Positions 51,360-61,523 of a stretch of 64,000 bases of DNA are shown here, one piece after another. The DNA lies in NCBI GenBank assembly GCA_024696615.1, contig JAILGS010000081.1, positions 1 to 64,000 of the forward strand, in the 5' to 3' direction. The stretch comes from Lachnospiraceae bacterium. GTDB taxonomy: Bacteria; Bacillota; Clostridia; Lachnospirales; Lachnospiraceae. The position numbers were made by a program, and so were the translations under genes. The notes beneath the pieces were generated by a model. That model had not been told where the DNA came from, did no database searches, and saw only the letters and a list, made by a program, of their open reading frames with translations. Position 1 is the stretch's first letter. Each line of letters begins with the position of its first letter.

Positions 51360-52892
51360 TTATTTTCCAGTCCTTACTTCTTCAAAGGTCTCTACCATTT
51401 CCTTGGAAGGGGCTTTCGTAAGAAGACTCACACAATAATTCACCCCAATGGCTACGAGGAAAGCAGGTAATAATTCATACATATTCCATGCACCGCCCAA
51501 TGGACGAACCATAAATTTCCATACAAATACCACAATACCACCGGCAAGCATACCGGAAATCGTTCCCGCAAAATTGGAGCGCTTCCAGAACAGTGCAAAT
51601 AATACCACTGGTCCAAAGGCAGCACCAAATCCAGCCCATGCAAAGGATACAATCTGGAAGACGGAGGAGTCCGGATTCCATGCGATTACCACCGCAATGG
51701 CAGATACTGCTACCACAGTAATCTTCGCAACCTTCACCGCCTGTTCCTCCGTCAATTTCTTATGGAAAAATCCCTGTAATAAATCCGAGGAAATAGAAGA
51801 AGCGGATGCTAATAACTGAGAATCCGCAGTGGACATGGTAGCAGCTAAGATTCCGGAAAGGATCACGCCACCAATCATGGCTGGTAAAATTCCATGGGAA
51901 CTCATAAAATTCGTAATATAGATAATGATACGCTCCGCATTACCACTGCCTTCTAAGACGTCAATGGTACCATTCTTACTTAATGCATTGCCAACCACAC
52001 CGATAAACATGGAAACAAACATGGAGATTACCACCCAGGTCTGTGCCACACGACGGGAAAGGGCGATCTTATGCTCATCTTCAATGGCCATAAATCGCGT
52101 TAAAATATGTGGCATACCAAAATAACCAAGTCCCCACGCAAGGGTGGAGCAGATGGTAAGAATACCATATGGATTACTTGCGCCACTCACTGGATCATGG
52201 GTGGCATTGAGGACAAAATATCCACTCATACTTTTGGCATTGTCCAATACAGCATTCCAACCACCGGCATGATGAATCCCAAAAAGAATGATCACGCAGA
52301 GAGAAATGGACATGCTGATACTCTGAATTAAATCCGTGGTACATACGGCCTTAAATCCACCCAGGGTGCAATATAACGCAATAATAATAGCACTTACGAT
52401 CATGGCGAAATAATAATCAATGCCAAATAAAGTATTAAATAACTTACCACATGCGGCAAATCCAGAAGCTACATAGGGTACAAAAAATACCACAATCACA
52501 ACAGAGGCTACCGCGGATAAAATCTTCTTCTCATCCTGATAACGCTTGGAAAAAAATTCTGGAATCGTAATGGAATCCAATTTAGCGGTATAACGACGTA
52601 AACGCTTTGCAACAAATAACCAGTTCACATACGTTCCCACACTTAATCCCACAATGGTCCAAAAAGGATCCGCAATACCGGATAAATATGCCAGTCCAGG
52701 AACACCCATTAATAACCAGCTGGACATATCCGATGCTTCCGCACTCATGGCGGCCACGAAAGGTCCTAGTTTTCTTCCCCCAAGATAGAAATCCCCACTA
52801 TCTTCATTGGATTTTGAAAATACTACTCCGATAATAATCATCATTGCCAGATATAATACAATGACAATTCCGATACAGATCTGTGTTGTCAT
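51360..52892 (-). CDS. putP: Sodium/proline symporter (SSS family)
   Basis: GDFYLGGRKLGPFVAAMSAEASDMSSWLLMGVPGLAYLSG; ILAATMSTADSQLLASASSISSDLL. Confidence 0.9.
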   Translation of the reverse strand: MTTQICIGIVIVLYLAMMIIIGVVFSKSNEDSGDFYLGGRKLGPFVAAMSAEASDMSSWLLMGVPGLAYLSGIADPFWTIVGLSVGTYVNWLFVAKRLRRYTAKLDSITIPEFFSKRYQDEKKILSAVASVVIVVFFVPYVASGFAACGKLFNTLFGIDYYFAMIVSAIIIALYCTLGGFKAVCTTDLIQSISMSISLCVIILFGIHHAGGWNAVLDNAKSMSGYFVLNATHDPVSGASNPYGILTICSTLAWGLGYFGMPHILTRFMAIEDEHKIALSRRVAQTWVVISMFVSMFIGVVGNALSKNGTIDVLEGSGNAERIIIYITNFMSSHGILPAMIGGVILSGILAATMSTADSQLLASASSISSDLLQGFFHKKLTEEQAVKVAKITVVAVSAIAVVIAWNPDSSVFQIVSFAWAGFGAAFGPVVLFALFWKRSNFAGTISGMLAGGIVVFVWKFMVRPLGGAWNMYELLPAFLVAIGVNYCVSLLTKAPSKEMVETFEEVRTGK

Positions 52893-52960
52893 ATTGTCTC
52901 TCCTAACTATGTTTTATTTTTACTTCCTACGTTCTTACGATCTTCTTTTTTTCTCTCTTC

Positions 52961-53818
52961 CTATGCCAAAACCTTGGATAAGAATTCCTTTAAACGTGCA
53001 TTCTTCGGATGTTCAAAAATCTCTTCCGGAGTACCCGCTTCTAAGATTTTACCACCATCGATGAATAACACCTTGTTAGCAATCTCTCTGGCAAATCCCA
53101 TCTCATGGGTAACCACCACCATGGTCATGCCTTCTTTGGCCACCTGCTTCATTAATTCCAATACTTCTCCAACCATCTCCGGATCCAGTGCAGAAGTCGG
53201 CTCATCGAACAGGATCACCTGTGGATTCATGGCTAAGGAGCGCACGATGGCAACTCTTTGCTTTTGTCCACCGGACAGCGTGGATGGATATACATCCGCT
53301 TTATCCGCCAGTCCAATTCGCTCCAGTAATTTTAGGGCAGTCTCCCTGGCCTCTTGGTTAATACTGGCTTTCGTCTTGGTAATTGGCACCATTGCCACCT
53401 GTTTTTCCTTACTCCGAAACAGATTGCAAAGTCCATTCCATGCATTCTTTCTCTGATTGCGCTTTAAATCCTGCAACTGTACATGCACAGGAGCAAGCAT
53501 AATATTCTGTAATACGGTTTTATTCTGGAAAAGATTAAAATGCTGGAATACCATGCCCATATGTCTTCGATGAACATCAATATTCACGGACATATCCGCA
53601 ATATTCACTCCATCGAACATAATCTTTCCACCCGTTGGATCTTCCATACAATTCAGACAACGAAGGAAGGTACTTTTACCAGAACCGGATGGACCAATTA
53701 CCACCACAATATCGCCCTGATTGATGGCAACACTGATGCCATCCAACACGTTCTTGCCATCGAAACTCTTCTCTAAATCGATGACATCAATTAATTTCAT
53801 ATTAGTTTCTGCGGTCAC
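52961..53818 (-). CDS. Polar amino acid ABC transporter ATP-binding protein
   Basis: Walker [24 protein letters not shown]; signature [40 protein letters not shown]. Confidence 0.94.
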   Translation of the reverse strand: MTAETNMKLIDVIDLEKSFDGKNVLDGISVAINQGDIVVVIGPSGSGKSTFLRCLNCMEDPTGGKIMFDGVNIADMSVNIDVHRRHMGMVFQHFNLFQNKTVLQNIMLAPVHVQLQDLKRNQRKNAWNGLCNLFRSKEKQVAMVPITKTKASINQEARETALKLLERIGLADKADVYPSTLSGGQKQRVAIVRSLAMNPQVILFDEPTSALDPEMVGEVLELMKQVAKEGMTMVVVTHEMGFAREIANKVLFIDGGKILEAGTPEEIFEHPKNARLKEFLSKVLA

Positions 53819-54512
53819 TGCGTCGTAAGCTCCTTTCCATCTGTTTAATCAAGATACTGATCAAAATTACCATTACTAAGTAGATGGCAGCCATCACTAA
53901 GTATGGAACCATGAATTCATAACTATTACTTCCGATATAGTTAAAAGCCACATATAAATCGCTGGCACCAACAAAGCTCACCACGGAAGTTTCCTTGATC
54001 AATGCGATAAATTCATTACCAATGGTAGGAAGAATATTCTTCACAGCCTGAGGAATCACAATCTTCACCATGGTGGTCCAAAAGCTTAATCCCAGAGCAC
54101 GTCCCGCTTCCATCTGTCCTGGATCCACGGAAAGAATTCCGCCCCTCATAATTTCTGAAATATAAGCACCGGAATTTAATCCGAATACCCAAATGGCCAC
54201 CTGTACTCCCGTCATATGCATTCCTAACAGAGGAAGCATTACATAATAGAATAACAGAAGCTGTACCACCATGGGAGTACCACGGAATAATTCCACATAG
54301 AATGTAGCAATTCCATTTAAGATTCTTGGAAGTACCTTATAGCGCGGAAGTACACGTACAATGGCAATCAAAGTACCAATCAATAATCCGATAAACATGC
54401 CAAGAAAAGCAATTAATAAGGTATTTCCAAGACCTTCTAAAACCTTCTCATACCCCTTATACTCGAAGAAAATGCGGAGGAAATTCTCCCATTTTGCCCC
54501 AAAACCATTCAT
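53802..54512 (-). CDS. Polar amino acid ABC transporter permease
   Basis: [63 protein letters not shown]. Confidence 0.94.
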   Translation of the reverse strand: MNGFGAKWENFLRIFFEYKGYEKVLEGLGNTLLIAFLGMFIGLLIGTLIAIVRVLPRYKVLPRILNGIATFYVELFRGTPMVVQLLLFYYVMLPLLGMHMTGVQVAIWVFGLNSGAYISEIMRGGILSVDPGQMEAGRALGLSFWTTMVKIVIPQAVKNILPTIGNEFIALIKETSVVSFVGASDLYVAFNYIGSNSYEFMVPYLVMAAIYLVMVILISILIKQMERSLRRSDRRN

Positions 54513-54533
54513 ATTCTTTCATCCTTTCCCAAT

Positions 54534-54576
54534 ATAAAAAAATACCCTTGGTACCACATAAGATACCAAGGGTGAA
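54534..54576 (-). terminator. Terminator/attenuator between substrate-binding protein and permease genes
   Basis: ACCCTTGGTA-tcttatgtgg-TACCAAGGGT-ATTTTTTT on minus strand. Confidence 0.75.
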
Positions 54577-54579
54577 TTG

Positions 54580-55452
54580 TTACTGTACGGAATTAATCGC
54601 CTCGGTGATAAACTTCGCTGGTGCAGCATCAATAATGACGTAATTAATATTACCATTTAACAGATCCTGAACCGCTAAAGAACCATTCTTATAACCAACG
54701 GTAGTTAATGGAAGGCCGGTAAAGCCCCAATCCGCATCGCCTTCACAATAGAACTGACCGGTGGTACCTGTCTGAACACCAATCTTGGATAACTTATCCT
54801 TACTATTTAAGATTGCTTCTACGGAAGCTGCATCCTGACATGCATCAAATTCGGTATCCGTGCTAAGTACAATTAATTTCTGGCTGGCTACATAGTAGGT
54901 ATCCGTAAAATCCACATATTCCTTACGATCTTCCTTGACGGTAAGTCCGGACATTGCAATATCAGCCTTGTGCTGACCTACGGAAAGACATACTGCGTCA
55001 AAATCCATATTCTCAATAACTAATTCCATACCAAGGTGATCTGCAAGGAGCTTGGCAATCTCCATATCAATACCCACATAGCTACTACCCTGCATATACT
55101 CAAATGGAGCAAAAGCAGCATTGGTGGCAATCACTAACTGATCCTTAGAAGCATCAAAGGTAGCGGACTCCACTGGAGTAGGAGTACCATCGCCAAAATA
55201 CTTATTACAGATTTCATCATAAGTTCCGTCGGACATGATCTGCTTAATAAATTCATTGGTGGAAGCAAGGAGTTCTGGCTGTGCCTTATCCACACCAAAC
55301 GCATATTCCTCTTCCGTTAAATTTACCTCAATGACCTTGGCGGTAAGTTTTTCCTTCGGAGCATCCTGTGCACTCTTGCCACAACCTGCGAACGAAGCAA
55401 CCATAAGTCCCATGGAAAGGCTAAGAGCAAGCAATTTCTTCATCTTCATCAT
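54580..55452 (-). CDS. Amino acid ABC transporter substrate-binding lipoprotein with permuted domain order
   Basis: Lipobox VASFAGCGKS; SBP_bac_3-type body DQLVIATNAAFAPFEYMQGSSYVGIDMEIAKLLADHLGMELVIENMDFDA. Confidence 0.9.
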   Translation of the reverse strand: MMKMKKLLALSLSMGLMVASFAGCGKSAQDAPKEKLTAKVIEVNLTEEEYAFGVDKAQPELLASTNEFIKQIMSDGTYDEICNKYFGDGTPTPVESATFDASKDQLVIATNAAFAPFEYMQGSSYVGIDMEIAKLLADHLGMELVIENMDFDAVCLSVGQHKADIAMSGLTVKEDRKEYVDFTDTYYVASQKLIVLSTDTEFDACQDAASVEAILNSKDKLSKIGVQTGTTGQFYCEGDADWGFTGLPLTTVGYKNGSLAVQDLLNGNINYVIIDAAPAKFITEAINSVQ

Positions 55453-55618
55453 ATAATTTTTCCTCTTTTCTTTATCTATAACATGGAATCCATGCTACGT
55501 CATAGTCATACCCCGATAATCAACTCTACGTACGCACCAAAGCGCACCATCAACTCTTTTTATGACTCAATCACGACTGAGTCATCATATCCCTTCCATC
55601 CTTCCTGGATGTTAGGCT

Positions 55619-55939
55619 TTAATAAAATGTACCATAGGTAGAATTTAGCTGATCTGCTAATCCGTTCACCGATGTATCCGATTCCGTCTCATCCGTGGAC
55701 TCCTCTACCTGATCATAGCCGCCATCCGCCTTCTTATCTTCTACGAATTCCTTCACCATTGCTACAATGCCTTCCGGATCAATTCCATGCACCCAACAAG
55801 CTTCTTCAATGGTTTCTGAAAGCGATGCGGGACAGCTTACACAATGCATTCCTGCATCCATTAATACATAGGCAATCTCCATATCAAAACGAAGGAGATC
55901 TGCAATAATGGTATCTTTTGTAATCTCAATGATTTCCAT
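55619..55939 (-). CDS. DUF1858 (ScdA-N/disulfide) domain protein
   Basis: ITKDTIIADLLRFDMEIAYVLMDAGMHCVSCPASLSETIEEACWVHGID. Confidence 0.88.
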   Translation of the reverse strand: MEIIEITKDTIIADLLRFDMEIAYVLMDAGMHCVSCPASLSETIEEACWVHGIDPEGIVAMVKEFVEDKKADGGYDQVEESTDETESDTSVNGLADQLNSTYGTFY

Positions 55940-56049
55940 CTTCCTAACCTCACTATTCTATCAGTTATTGTACTGATTCTTAGTTCCCCGGTAGACGTAT
56001 AGCACGCCCATTCACGCTAGAATATCACATATAGCAGAATTTTTCAAGA

Positions 56050-57381
56050 TTACACCCCAAACACTTCCCCCTTCTTTTCCTTCCGATAATGGTAAAGATA
56101 GCAAAAAGAAAGACCCAGGGCTTTCACAATATTATCCGCAATCATGCAATACCACACTTGTGTTAATCCAAGCATCCATACATTGGTAACCAAATAGGTA
56201 AAGACAATTCGGATTCCCCACATACTGCAGGTTTCAATCAAAAATACCTCCATGGTTCGTCCCGTTCCATAGGCGATTCCTTCCATGACAATCATTAAAC
56301 CAAAGAATGGTTCCGTAAAAGCCACTAATCGAAGCATGGCTGCACCAATCACTGCCACATCCTCTTGATTCGTAAATACCTTCATTAATGGCAATGCTAC
56401 CAAAAAGAGGCAAAGTCCCGTAAGGAACATAATTCCTATGGTAATAAGAATACTGAGATGCTCCACTAGATGCTGCTTCTTAGGATTTTTTTCTCCGATA
56501 GAATTGCCAACTAAGGAGGACGTTGCCTGACGAAGCCCATGTCCCGGAACATAGAATAACTGTTCCGCTGTCACGGCAATGGAATGAGCTGCAAAGATGG
56601 TGGTTCCCATACCGGACACCATGGATGCAAAAAATACATATCCAAGACAGGAAGCGGTGGAGGTGGAAAGAGCCGGAATTCCAATATGAAGAACTTTTTC
56701 CATACTGCGCTTTTCCAGTCTTAAATCCTCCCGCCCAAAGGTAAGGAATTCATGCTTTCTTGCCGCCAAAACCATCCATCCGCCAAAGATACTATAACTA
56801 ATGGCGGAACCGATCGCTGCGCCGATGACACCAAAATTCATCCGATAGATGAAAAGATAATTGAGGAGAATATTTAATCCATTGGCCCCCAGATTAATAA
56901 ACATGGGAGTTTTCGTATTCTTCACCGCACGAAGAGCCGCAGCAAAGATCGTATTCATACTCCGAAAAACCATGGCAAGACTAATAATGGCAAAATAAGT
57001 TCCCGCAGTCTCCCAGATCGCTTCTTCCGCGTGCATCCATTGAGGAATTTGACTGCTTAAAAGAACACATACCACCGTTAATACGCTACCCACCACAAGG
57101 CTGATGGTCATGGCCTGACCTGCTAAGCGTCTGGTGCGATCCTTATGCCCCGCCCCGCATTCTTTGGAAATCATGGCAAGAAATGCAATTCCTAAAGCAT
57201 GGGGAATACTATTCACTAACCAGGTAATGGTGGTGGTGGTACTTACGGAAGCCGTGGCCTGTTGTCCAAGATGCCCCACCATGGCCGTATCCACATATTG
57301 TAATAAAGTACTTAGGATCTGTTCAATCATGGTAGGGATGGAAAGCATCACTAAGGACTTTAAGATTTCTTTCTTATTCAT
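56050..57381 (-). CDS. MATE family efflux transporter
   Basis: MIEQILSTLLQYVDTAMVGHLGQQATASVS; twelve-TM architecture. Confidence 0.92.
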   Translation of the reverse strand: MNKKEILKSLVMLSIPTMIEQILSTLLQYVDTAMVGHLGQQATASVSTTTTITWLVNSIPHALGIAFLAMISKECGAGHKDRTRRLAGQAMTISLVVGSVLTVVCVLLSSQIPQWMHAEEAIWETAGTYFAIISLAMVFRSMNTIFAAALRAVKNTKTPMFINLGANGLNILLNYLFIYRMNFGVIGAAIGSAISYSIFGGWMVLAARKHEFLTFGREDLRLEKRSMEKVLHIGIPALSTSTASCLGYVFFASMVSGMGTTIFAAHSIAVTAEQLFYVPGHGLRQATSSLVGNSIGEKNPKKQHLVEHLSILITIGIMFLTGLCLFLVALPLMKVFTNQEDVAVIGAAMLRLVAFTEPFFGLMIVMEGIAYGTGRTMEVFLIETCSMWGIRIVFTYLVTNVWMLGLTQVWYCMIADNIVKALGLSFCYLYHYRKEKKGEVFGV

Positions 57382-57536
57382 GTAAAAAACCTCGCTATTC
57401 TTTGCTACAATATATGATATTCTTTCCCATTGTCAACTAGATGGAACAAAAAATTTTGCACAACCCTTTTTTTCTCAACTCAAACCAATTATAATAGATT
57501 CTTAGGGACGATAGGTCCTCTGTAAGGAGATAAAAG

Positions 57537-58268
57537 ATGTTATTAGCCGATAATTTAAAAATAGTTCATTCCAATATAGAAGCAGCTTGTAAATTAAGTG
57601 GAAGAAATCCTTCCGAGGTAACCTTAATTGCTGTTAGTAAAACCAAGCCCTTAGAAGCTATGAACCAGTGCTATGCACTGGGAGAGCGCCATTTTGGTGA
57701 GAATTACGTTCAGGAAATGATGAATAAGCAGACAGAAAGTGCTGCGCAAAAGATTCTACCGGATGCGAAGTGGCACATGATTGGACATTTGCAGACCAAC
57801 AAAGTGCGTTTTGTGGTGGGAAATACCGCCCTCATCCATTCCGTGGACTCCCTGCACTTACTGCAGGCCATTGAGCGGGATTCGAAAAAGAAGGCCATCA
57901 TCACCGATGTTTTATTAGAGGTGAATGTGGCCCAGGAAGAAAGCAAATGGGGTTTTAGCGTGGAAGAAATTCGTTCTTCCATATTTGATTTGGTCTTTCA
58001 ACATCCCCATGTGAATATCCGAGGACTCATGACTTCCGCTCCATATACCATGGAAGCCAACGATAATCGCTTGTATTTTAGGGAATTACGAGAACTGCGT
58101 GATGAGTGCAGAGTCACGTTAGTAAAGTCCAATCAGACAGAAAAAGCCGCCATTTTCCAGGAATTATCCATGGGAATGACGGGGGATTATGTGGTAGCCA
58201 TTGAAGAAGGAGCCACCATGGTTCGTGTAGGAACCGGAATTTTTGGAGAACGGAAGTACCAATTATAG
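57537..58268 (+). CDS. yggS: YggS-family pyridoxal phosphate homeostasis protein
   Basis: EVTLIAVSKTKPLEAM; FGENYVQEMMNK; WHMIGHLQTNKVRFVVGNTALIHSVDS; SMGMTGDYVVAIEEGATMVRVGTGIFGER. Confidence 0.95.
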   Translation: MLLADNLKIVHSNIEAACKLSGRNPSEVTLIAVSKTKPLEAMNQCYALGERHFGENYVQEMMNKQTESAAQKILPDAKWHMIGHLQTNKVRFVVGNTALIHSVDSLHLLQAIERDSKKKAIITDVLLEVNVAQEESKWGFSVEEIRSSIFDLVFQHPHVNIRGLMTSAPYTMEANDNRLYFRELRELRDECRVTLVKSNQTEKAAIFQELSMGMTGDYVVAIEEGATMVRVGTGIFGERKYQL

Positions 58269-58301
58269 GGATTTACTGTAAGAATTGATGATAGCGAATC
58301 T

Positions 58302-58336
58302 AAAAAGCCGAGGAATAGGATTTCCTCGGCTTTTCT
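58302..58336 (+). terminator. Terminator of yggS
   Basis: AAAAGCCGAGGAA-tagga-TTTCCTCGGCTTTT. Confidence 0.85.
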
Positions 58337-58390
58337 ATCGCATTCATCAAGTGCGCACCCACACTTTGATCGGTTCTAAAAAAAAATCTA

Positions 58391-58975
58391 CTAGATGGAA
58401 AAATCCAGATTCTGTCCAAGAGCCCGTTCTCTTGGAGAAAGAATATGGTTACTTAATTCTTCGATGGAGTAATCCTGAACCTTCTTAAATAACTCTTCGC
58501 TGCTTCTTGCAGAAAGGCTAATAAACCCCGGAGTTTCAAGACGATTGGTCTCCCGTCTGGCCTCATATAATGCCTCTAACTCCGCCTTTTGGTTGGATTT
58601 TTCGGTCAGTACTTCCTTCTGTACAGCCTTCGCGATCATGCGTTCAATACGATTGCGCTGGCCCTCTCCTGCCTTCTGAAGTACGGCAAAAAATGAAGGT
58701 GTTCCTTCCTCATCGATTTGAAGTCCGTAATCATTCACCTTCACCGGAAGAGTCTGCAACTGCTTTCCAAGATGGGAAACATCCATGGCAGCACTTGCTA
58801 ACAGATTTTCATATTCATTACGCATCTGTTCATCCTGTTGCATTCTTTCCTGAAAGGAATCCGCAACATGGATTCGGTCCGTTACCTTCTGATCCTGATG
58901 CTTCATCATCCAGCTTTCCGCTTTTTCCAATAAAGAAACGGAACCCCGTTCTGAAATTGATGAGATCATACTCAT
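58391..58975 (-). CDS. Hypothetical protein
   Basis: ORF track 58391-59005; start refined to MSMISSISERG after AAGGAGGATTATAACA. Confidence 0.65.
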   Translation of the reverse strand: MSMISSISERGSVSLLEKAESWMMKHQDQKVTDRIHVADSFQERMQQDEQMRNEYENLLASAAMDVSHLGKQLQTLPVKVNDYGLQIDEEGTPSFFAVLQKAGEGQRNRIERMIAKAVQKEVLTEKSNQKAELEALYEARRETNRLETPGFISLSARSSEELFKKVQDYSIEELSNHILSPRERALGQNLDFSI

Positions 58976-59120
58976 TGTTATAATCCTCCTTGAATTGGTA
59001 GGCAAAATCCATTTCGCCCCTATGTTGTATCGGAAACACTTTTTATATATTAACCTACTCTTGTAAAAAAATCATCATTGTACTAAAATAAATACAATAA
59101 ATAAAGCACCCAAAGGAGGA

Positions 59121-59804
59121 ATGCCTATGTTTCTATCCTGTTATGAATGGACTCCAACCAATATCATCCTGCGCATTTTCATTTCCTTCCTTCTCGGATG
59201 CATTATTGGACTGGATCGTGGTGTTAAAAAACGTGGTGCCGGTGCGAAAACCAATACCATTGTCTGTCTTGGATCCACCTTAGTCATGCTCACGGCACAA
59301 TATATGTCCGTATATTTTCCGGGACAGGCGGATATTGCACGAATGGCCTCCCAGGTCATTAGTGGGGTGGGTTTCCTTGGAGTTGGAACCATCATTGTAA
59401 CCGGTCACCAGGTACGAGGTCTGACCACTGCCGCAAGTCTCTGGGCCTGTGCCTGTATAGGACTTGCCATCGGCATTGGCTTCATCGATGGTGGTATCAT
59501 TATTGCGATTCTCGTCCTTATTTCCCTGCGTATTCTCCCAGCCATCGAACGAATTGCCGGAAGACATAGTAAGTATCTGGCGCTCTATCTGGAAGTGGAT
59601 GGCAATACCGGAGTATCCGCCTTCATCGATAAGATGAGTCAGGACGGTACCGTGATTGATTATCTGGATATTTCCAATCCGAAAAAGGAAAATGAATACA
59701 CCATCGTACAAGCCACATTAAAATTAAAGAATTCCTATCATCCAACCTATATTGATGAGATTGGACAGCTCCCAGGAATTAAATCCGTGGAAGTGATGAA
59801 CTAA
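59121..59804 (+). CDS. MgtC/SapB family membrane protein
   Basis: IILRIFISFLLGCIIGLDRGVKKRGAGAKTNTIVCLGSTLVMLTAQY; QVISGVGFLGVGTIIVTGHQVRGLTTAASLWACACIGLAIG. Confidence 0.93.
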   Translation: MPMFLSCYEWTPTNIILRIFISFLLGCIIGLDRGVKKRGAGAKTNTIVCLGSTLVMLTAQYMSVYFPGQADIARMASQVISGVGFLGVGTIIVTGHQVRGLTTAASLWACACIGLAIGIGFIDGGIIIAILVLISLRILPAIERIAGRHSKYLALYLEVDGNTGVSAFIDKMSQDGTVIDYLDISNPKKENEYTIVQATLKLKNSYHPTYIDEIGQLPGIKSVEVMN

Positions 59805-59815
59805 TGCAACGCTTA

Positions 59816-60676
59816 CTACTGCACCGTATAAGGAATCACTGCTCCATCGTAGGTTTCCCGGATATAGGTGATTACTTCTTCACTCTTTAAAGCATGCACT
59901 AATGCCTGGATCTTTTCAGAGGATTCTGCCCCTTCCTTCACAGCGATCACATTCACGTAAGTGGAGGCAGCGATGGAGTCCTCTTTTTCTGCCGCTAAGC
60001 CGTCCTTAGCTACGGAAAGACCTGCACTTAAGGCATAATTTCCATTAATCACGGCATAGGATACTTCTTCTAAATGATATGGGATCTGTGCAGCTTCTAA
60101 TTCTACAATCTCTAATTCATAAGGATTTTCTACGATATCAAACTTGGTTGCAGTAAGATCTGCTCCCTCCTTTAATTTTAACAATCCATTATCCTGTAAT
60201 AATAACAGCGCACGTGCTTCATTGGTGGTATCATTTGGCACCGCAACACTGTCCCCCTTTTCCACCTGTGCTAAATCCTTCTTGGTACCACCATAGATGG
60301 CAAATGGTTCATAGTGAATTCCACCTGCATTCACAAGATGGGTTCCCTGCTCCTCGTTAAAGCTGTTAAGATAAGGAATATGCTGAAAATAATTGGCATC
60401 AAATTCCCCGGATTCCACCACCTGATTTGGCTGTACATAATCATCAAAAACAGTGATCTGAAGATCATATCCTTCTTCTGCAAGAATTGGCTTTACAGCT
60501 TCTAAAATCTCGGCATGTGGCGTTGCACTGGCTGCCACGGTAATCACCTGACGATTTTCATTACTTGCTACTGCACTTCCTTCATTGGTAGCTGCATTAC
60601 TTACAGATCCACATCCCACCAGGGATGCCACTGCTACTCCCATTGCTACCACACTACTCCATACTCTTTTTTTCAT
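59816..60676 (-). CDS. metQ: Methionine ABC transporter substrate-binding lipoprotein
   Basis: Lipobox SLVGCGS; VITVAASATPHAEILEAVKPILAEEGYDLQITVFDDYVQPNQVVESGEFDANYFQHIPYL. Confidence 0.93.
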   Translation of the reverse strand: MKKRVWSSVVAMGVAVASLVGCGSVSNAATNEGSAVASNENRQVITVAASATPHAEILEAVKPILAEEGYDLQITVFDDYVQPNQVVESGEFDANYFQHIPYLNSFNEEQGTHLVNAGGIHYEPFAIYGGTKKDLAQVEKGDSVAVPNDTTNEARALLLLQDNGLLKLKEGADLTATKFDIVENPYELEIVELEAAQIPYHLEEVSYAVINGNYALSAGLSVAKDGLAAEKEDSIAASTYVNVIAVKEGAESSEKIQALVHALKSEEVITYIRETYDGAVIPYTVQ

Positions 60677-60731
60677 ATTCTCTACCTCATATCTTTCTTT
60701 TTGTAATACATTTGGACGAAGGAAAATCGCC

Positions 60732-61523
60732 TTAAGCGCGATGATCCGTCACCTTCGCAATCTTCATTCCAATGGCCTGAAGCAATTGGAAAATCACAAC
60801 AATTAATGCCACCGTGGCTATCATAATCGGGGTGTTCCAGCGATAGTAACCATACTGTATCGCCGTAGAACCAAGGCCGCCACCGCCCACACAACCGGCC
60901 ATGGCAGTGTATCCAAGAATGGTTCCTGCGGTAATGGTTGCTCCTACAATTAAGGAGGTTCTCGCTTCTACTAATAACACCCGGAAGATGATATCCCAGT
61001 CCGAAGCCCCCATGGATTTAGCTGCTTCGATCACACCGGGATCCACTTCCTTTAAGGAGGATTCCACCATTCTCGCAATATATGGTGCTGAACACACCAC
61101 TAAGGGAACGATGGTTGCTACTGTTCCATAACTTTTTCCCACCAAAAGACGGGTAAAGGGAATGAGTAGCACCAGTAATATGATAAATGGAATGCTTCGT
61201 ACCAAATTAATGATTCCGTCTAAGATTTTATAAAGAACCATATTGGGACGGATTCCATTCTGATCCGTTACTGTAAGTACAATTCCAAGGGGAAGTCCGA
61301 AAAGATATCCAATGGCAGTGGACCCAAGGGTCATCCACAGAGTATCCCGCACACCTTCCAATAAGAGTTCCAATAACAATTTATGCTCCAATGCTACATT
61401 CCTCCTTTGGTGAAATTCCTTTGGTGTGGGTTTCTTGTAATAACTCCCTGGCCTCCTTGGATTTTGGATGGGAAAAGATGGCATCCACCATTCCATCCTC
61501 CACAATGCGCCCCTCAGAAACAA
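60732..61523 (-). CDS. metI: Methionine ABC transporter permease
   Basis: EGVRDTLWMTLGSTAIGYLFGLPLGIVL; NLVRSIPFIILLVLLIPFTRLLVG; IEAAKSMGAS; ORF-track start likely too far upstream (overlaps metN). Confidence 0.93.
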   Translation of the reverse strand: MFLRGALWRMEWWMPSFPIQNPRRPGSYYKKPTPKEFHQRRNVALEHKLLLELLLEGVRDTLWMTLGSTAIGYLFGLPLGIVLTVTDQNGIRPNMVLYKILDGIINLVRSIPFIILLVLLIPFTRLLVGKSYGTVATIVPLVVCSAPYIARMVESSLKEVDPGVIEAAKSMGASDWDIIFRVLLVEARTSLIVGATITAGTILGYTAMAGCVGGGGLGSTAIQYGYYRWNTPIMIATVALIVVIFQLLQAIGMKIAKVTDHRA

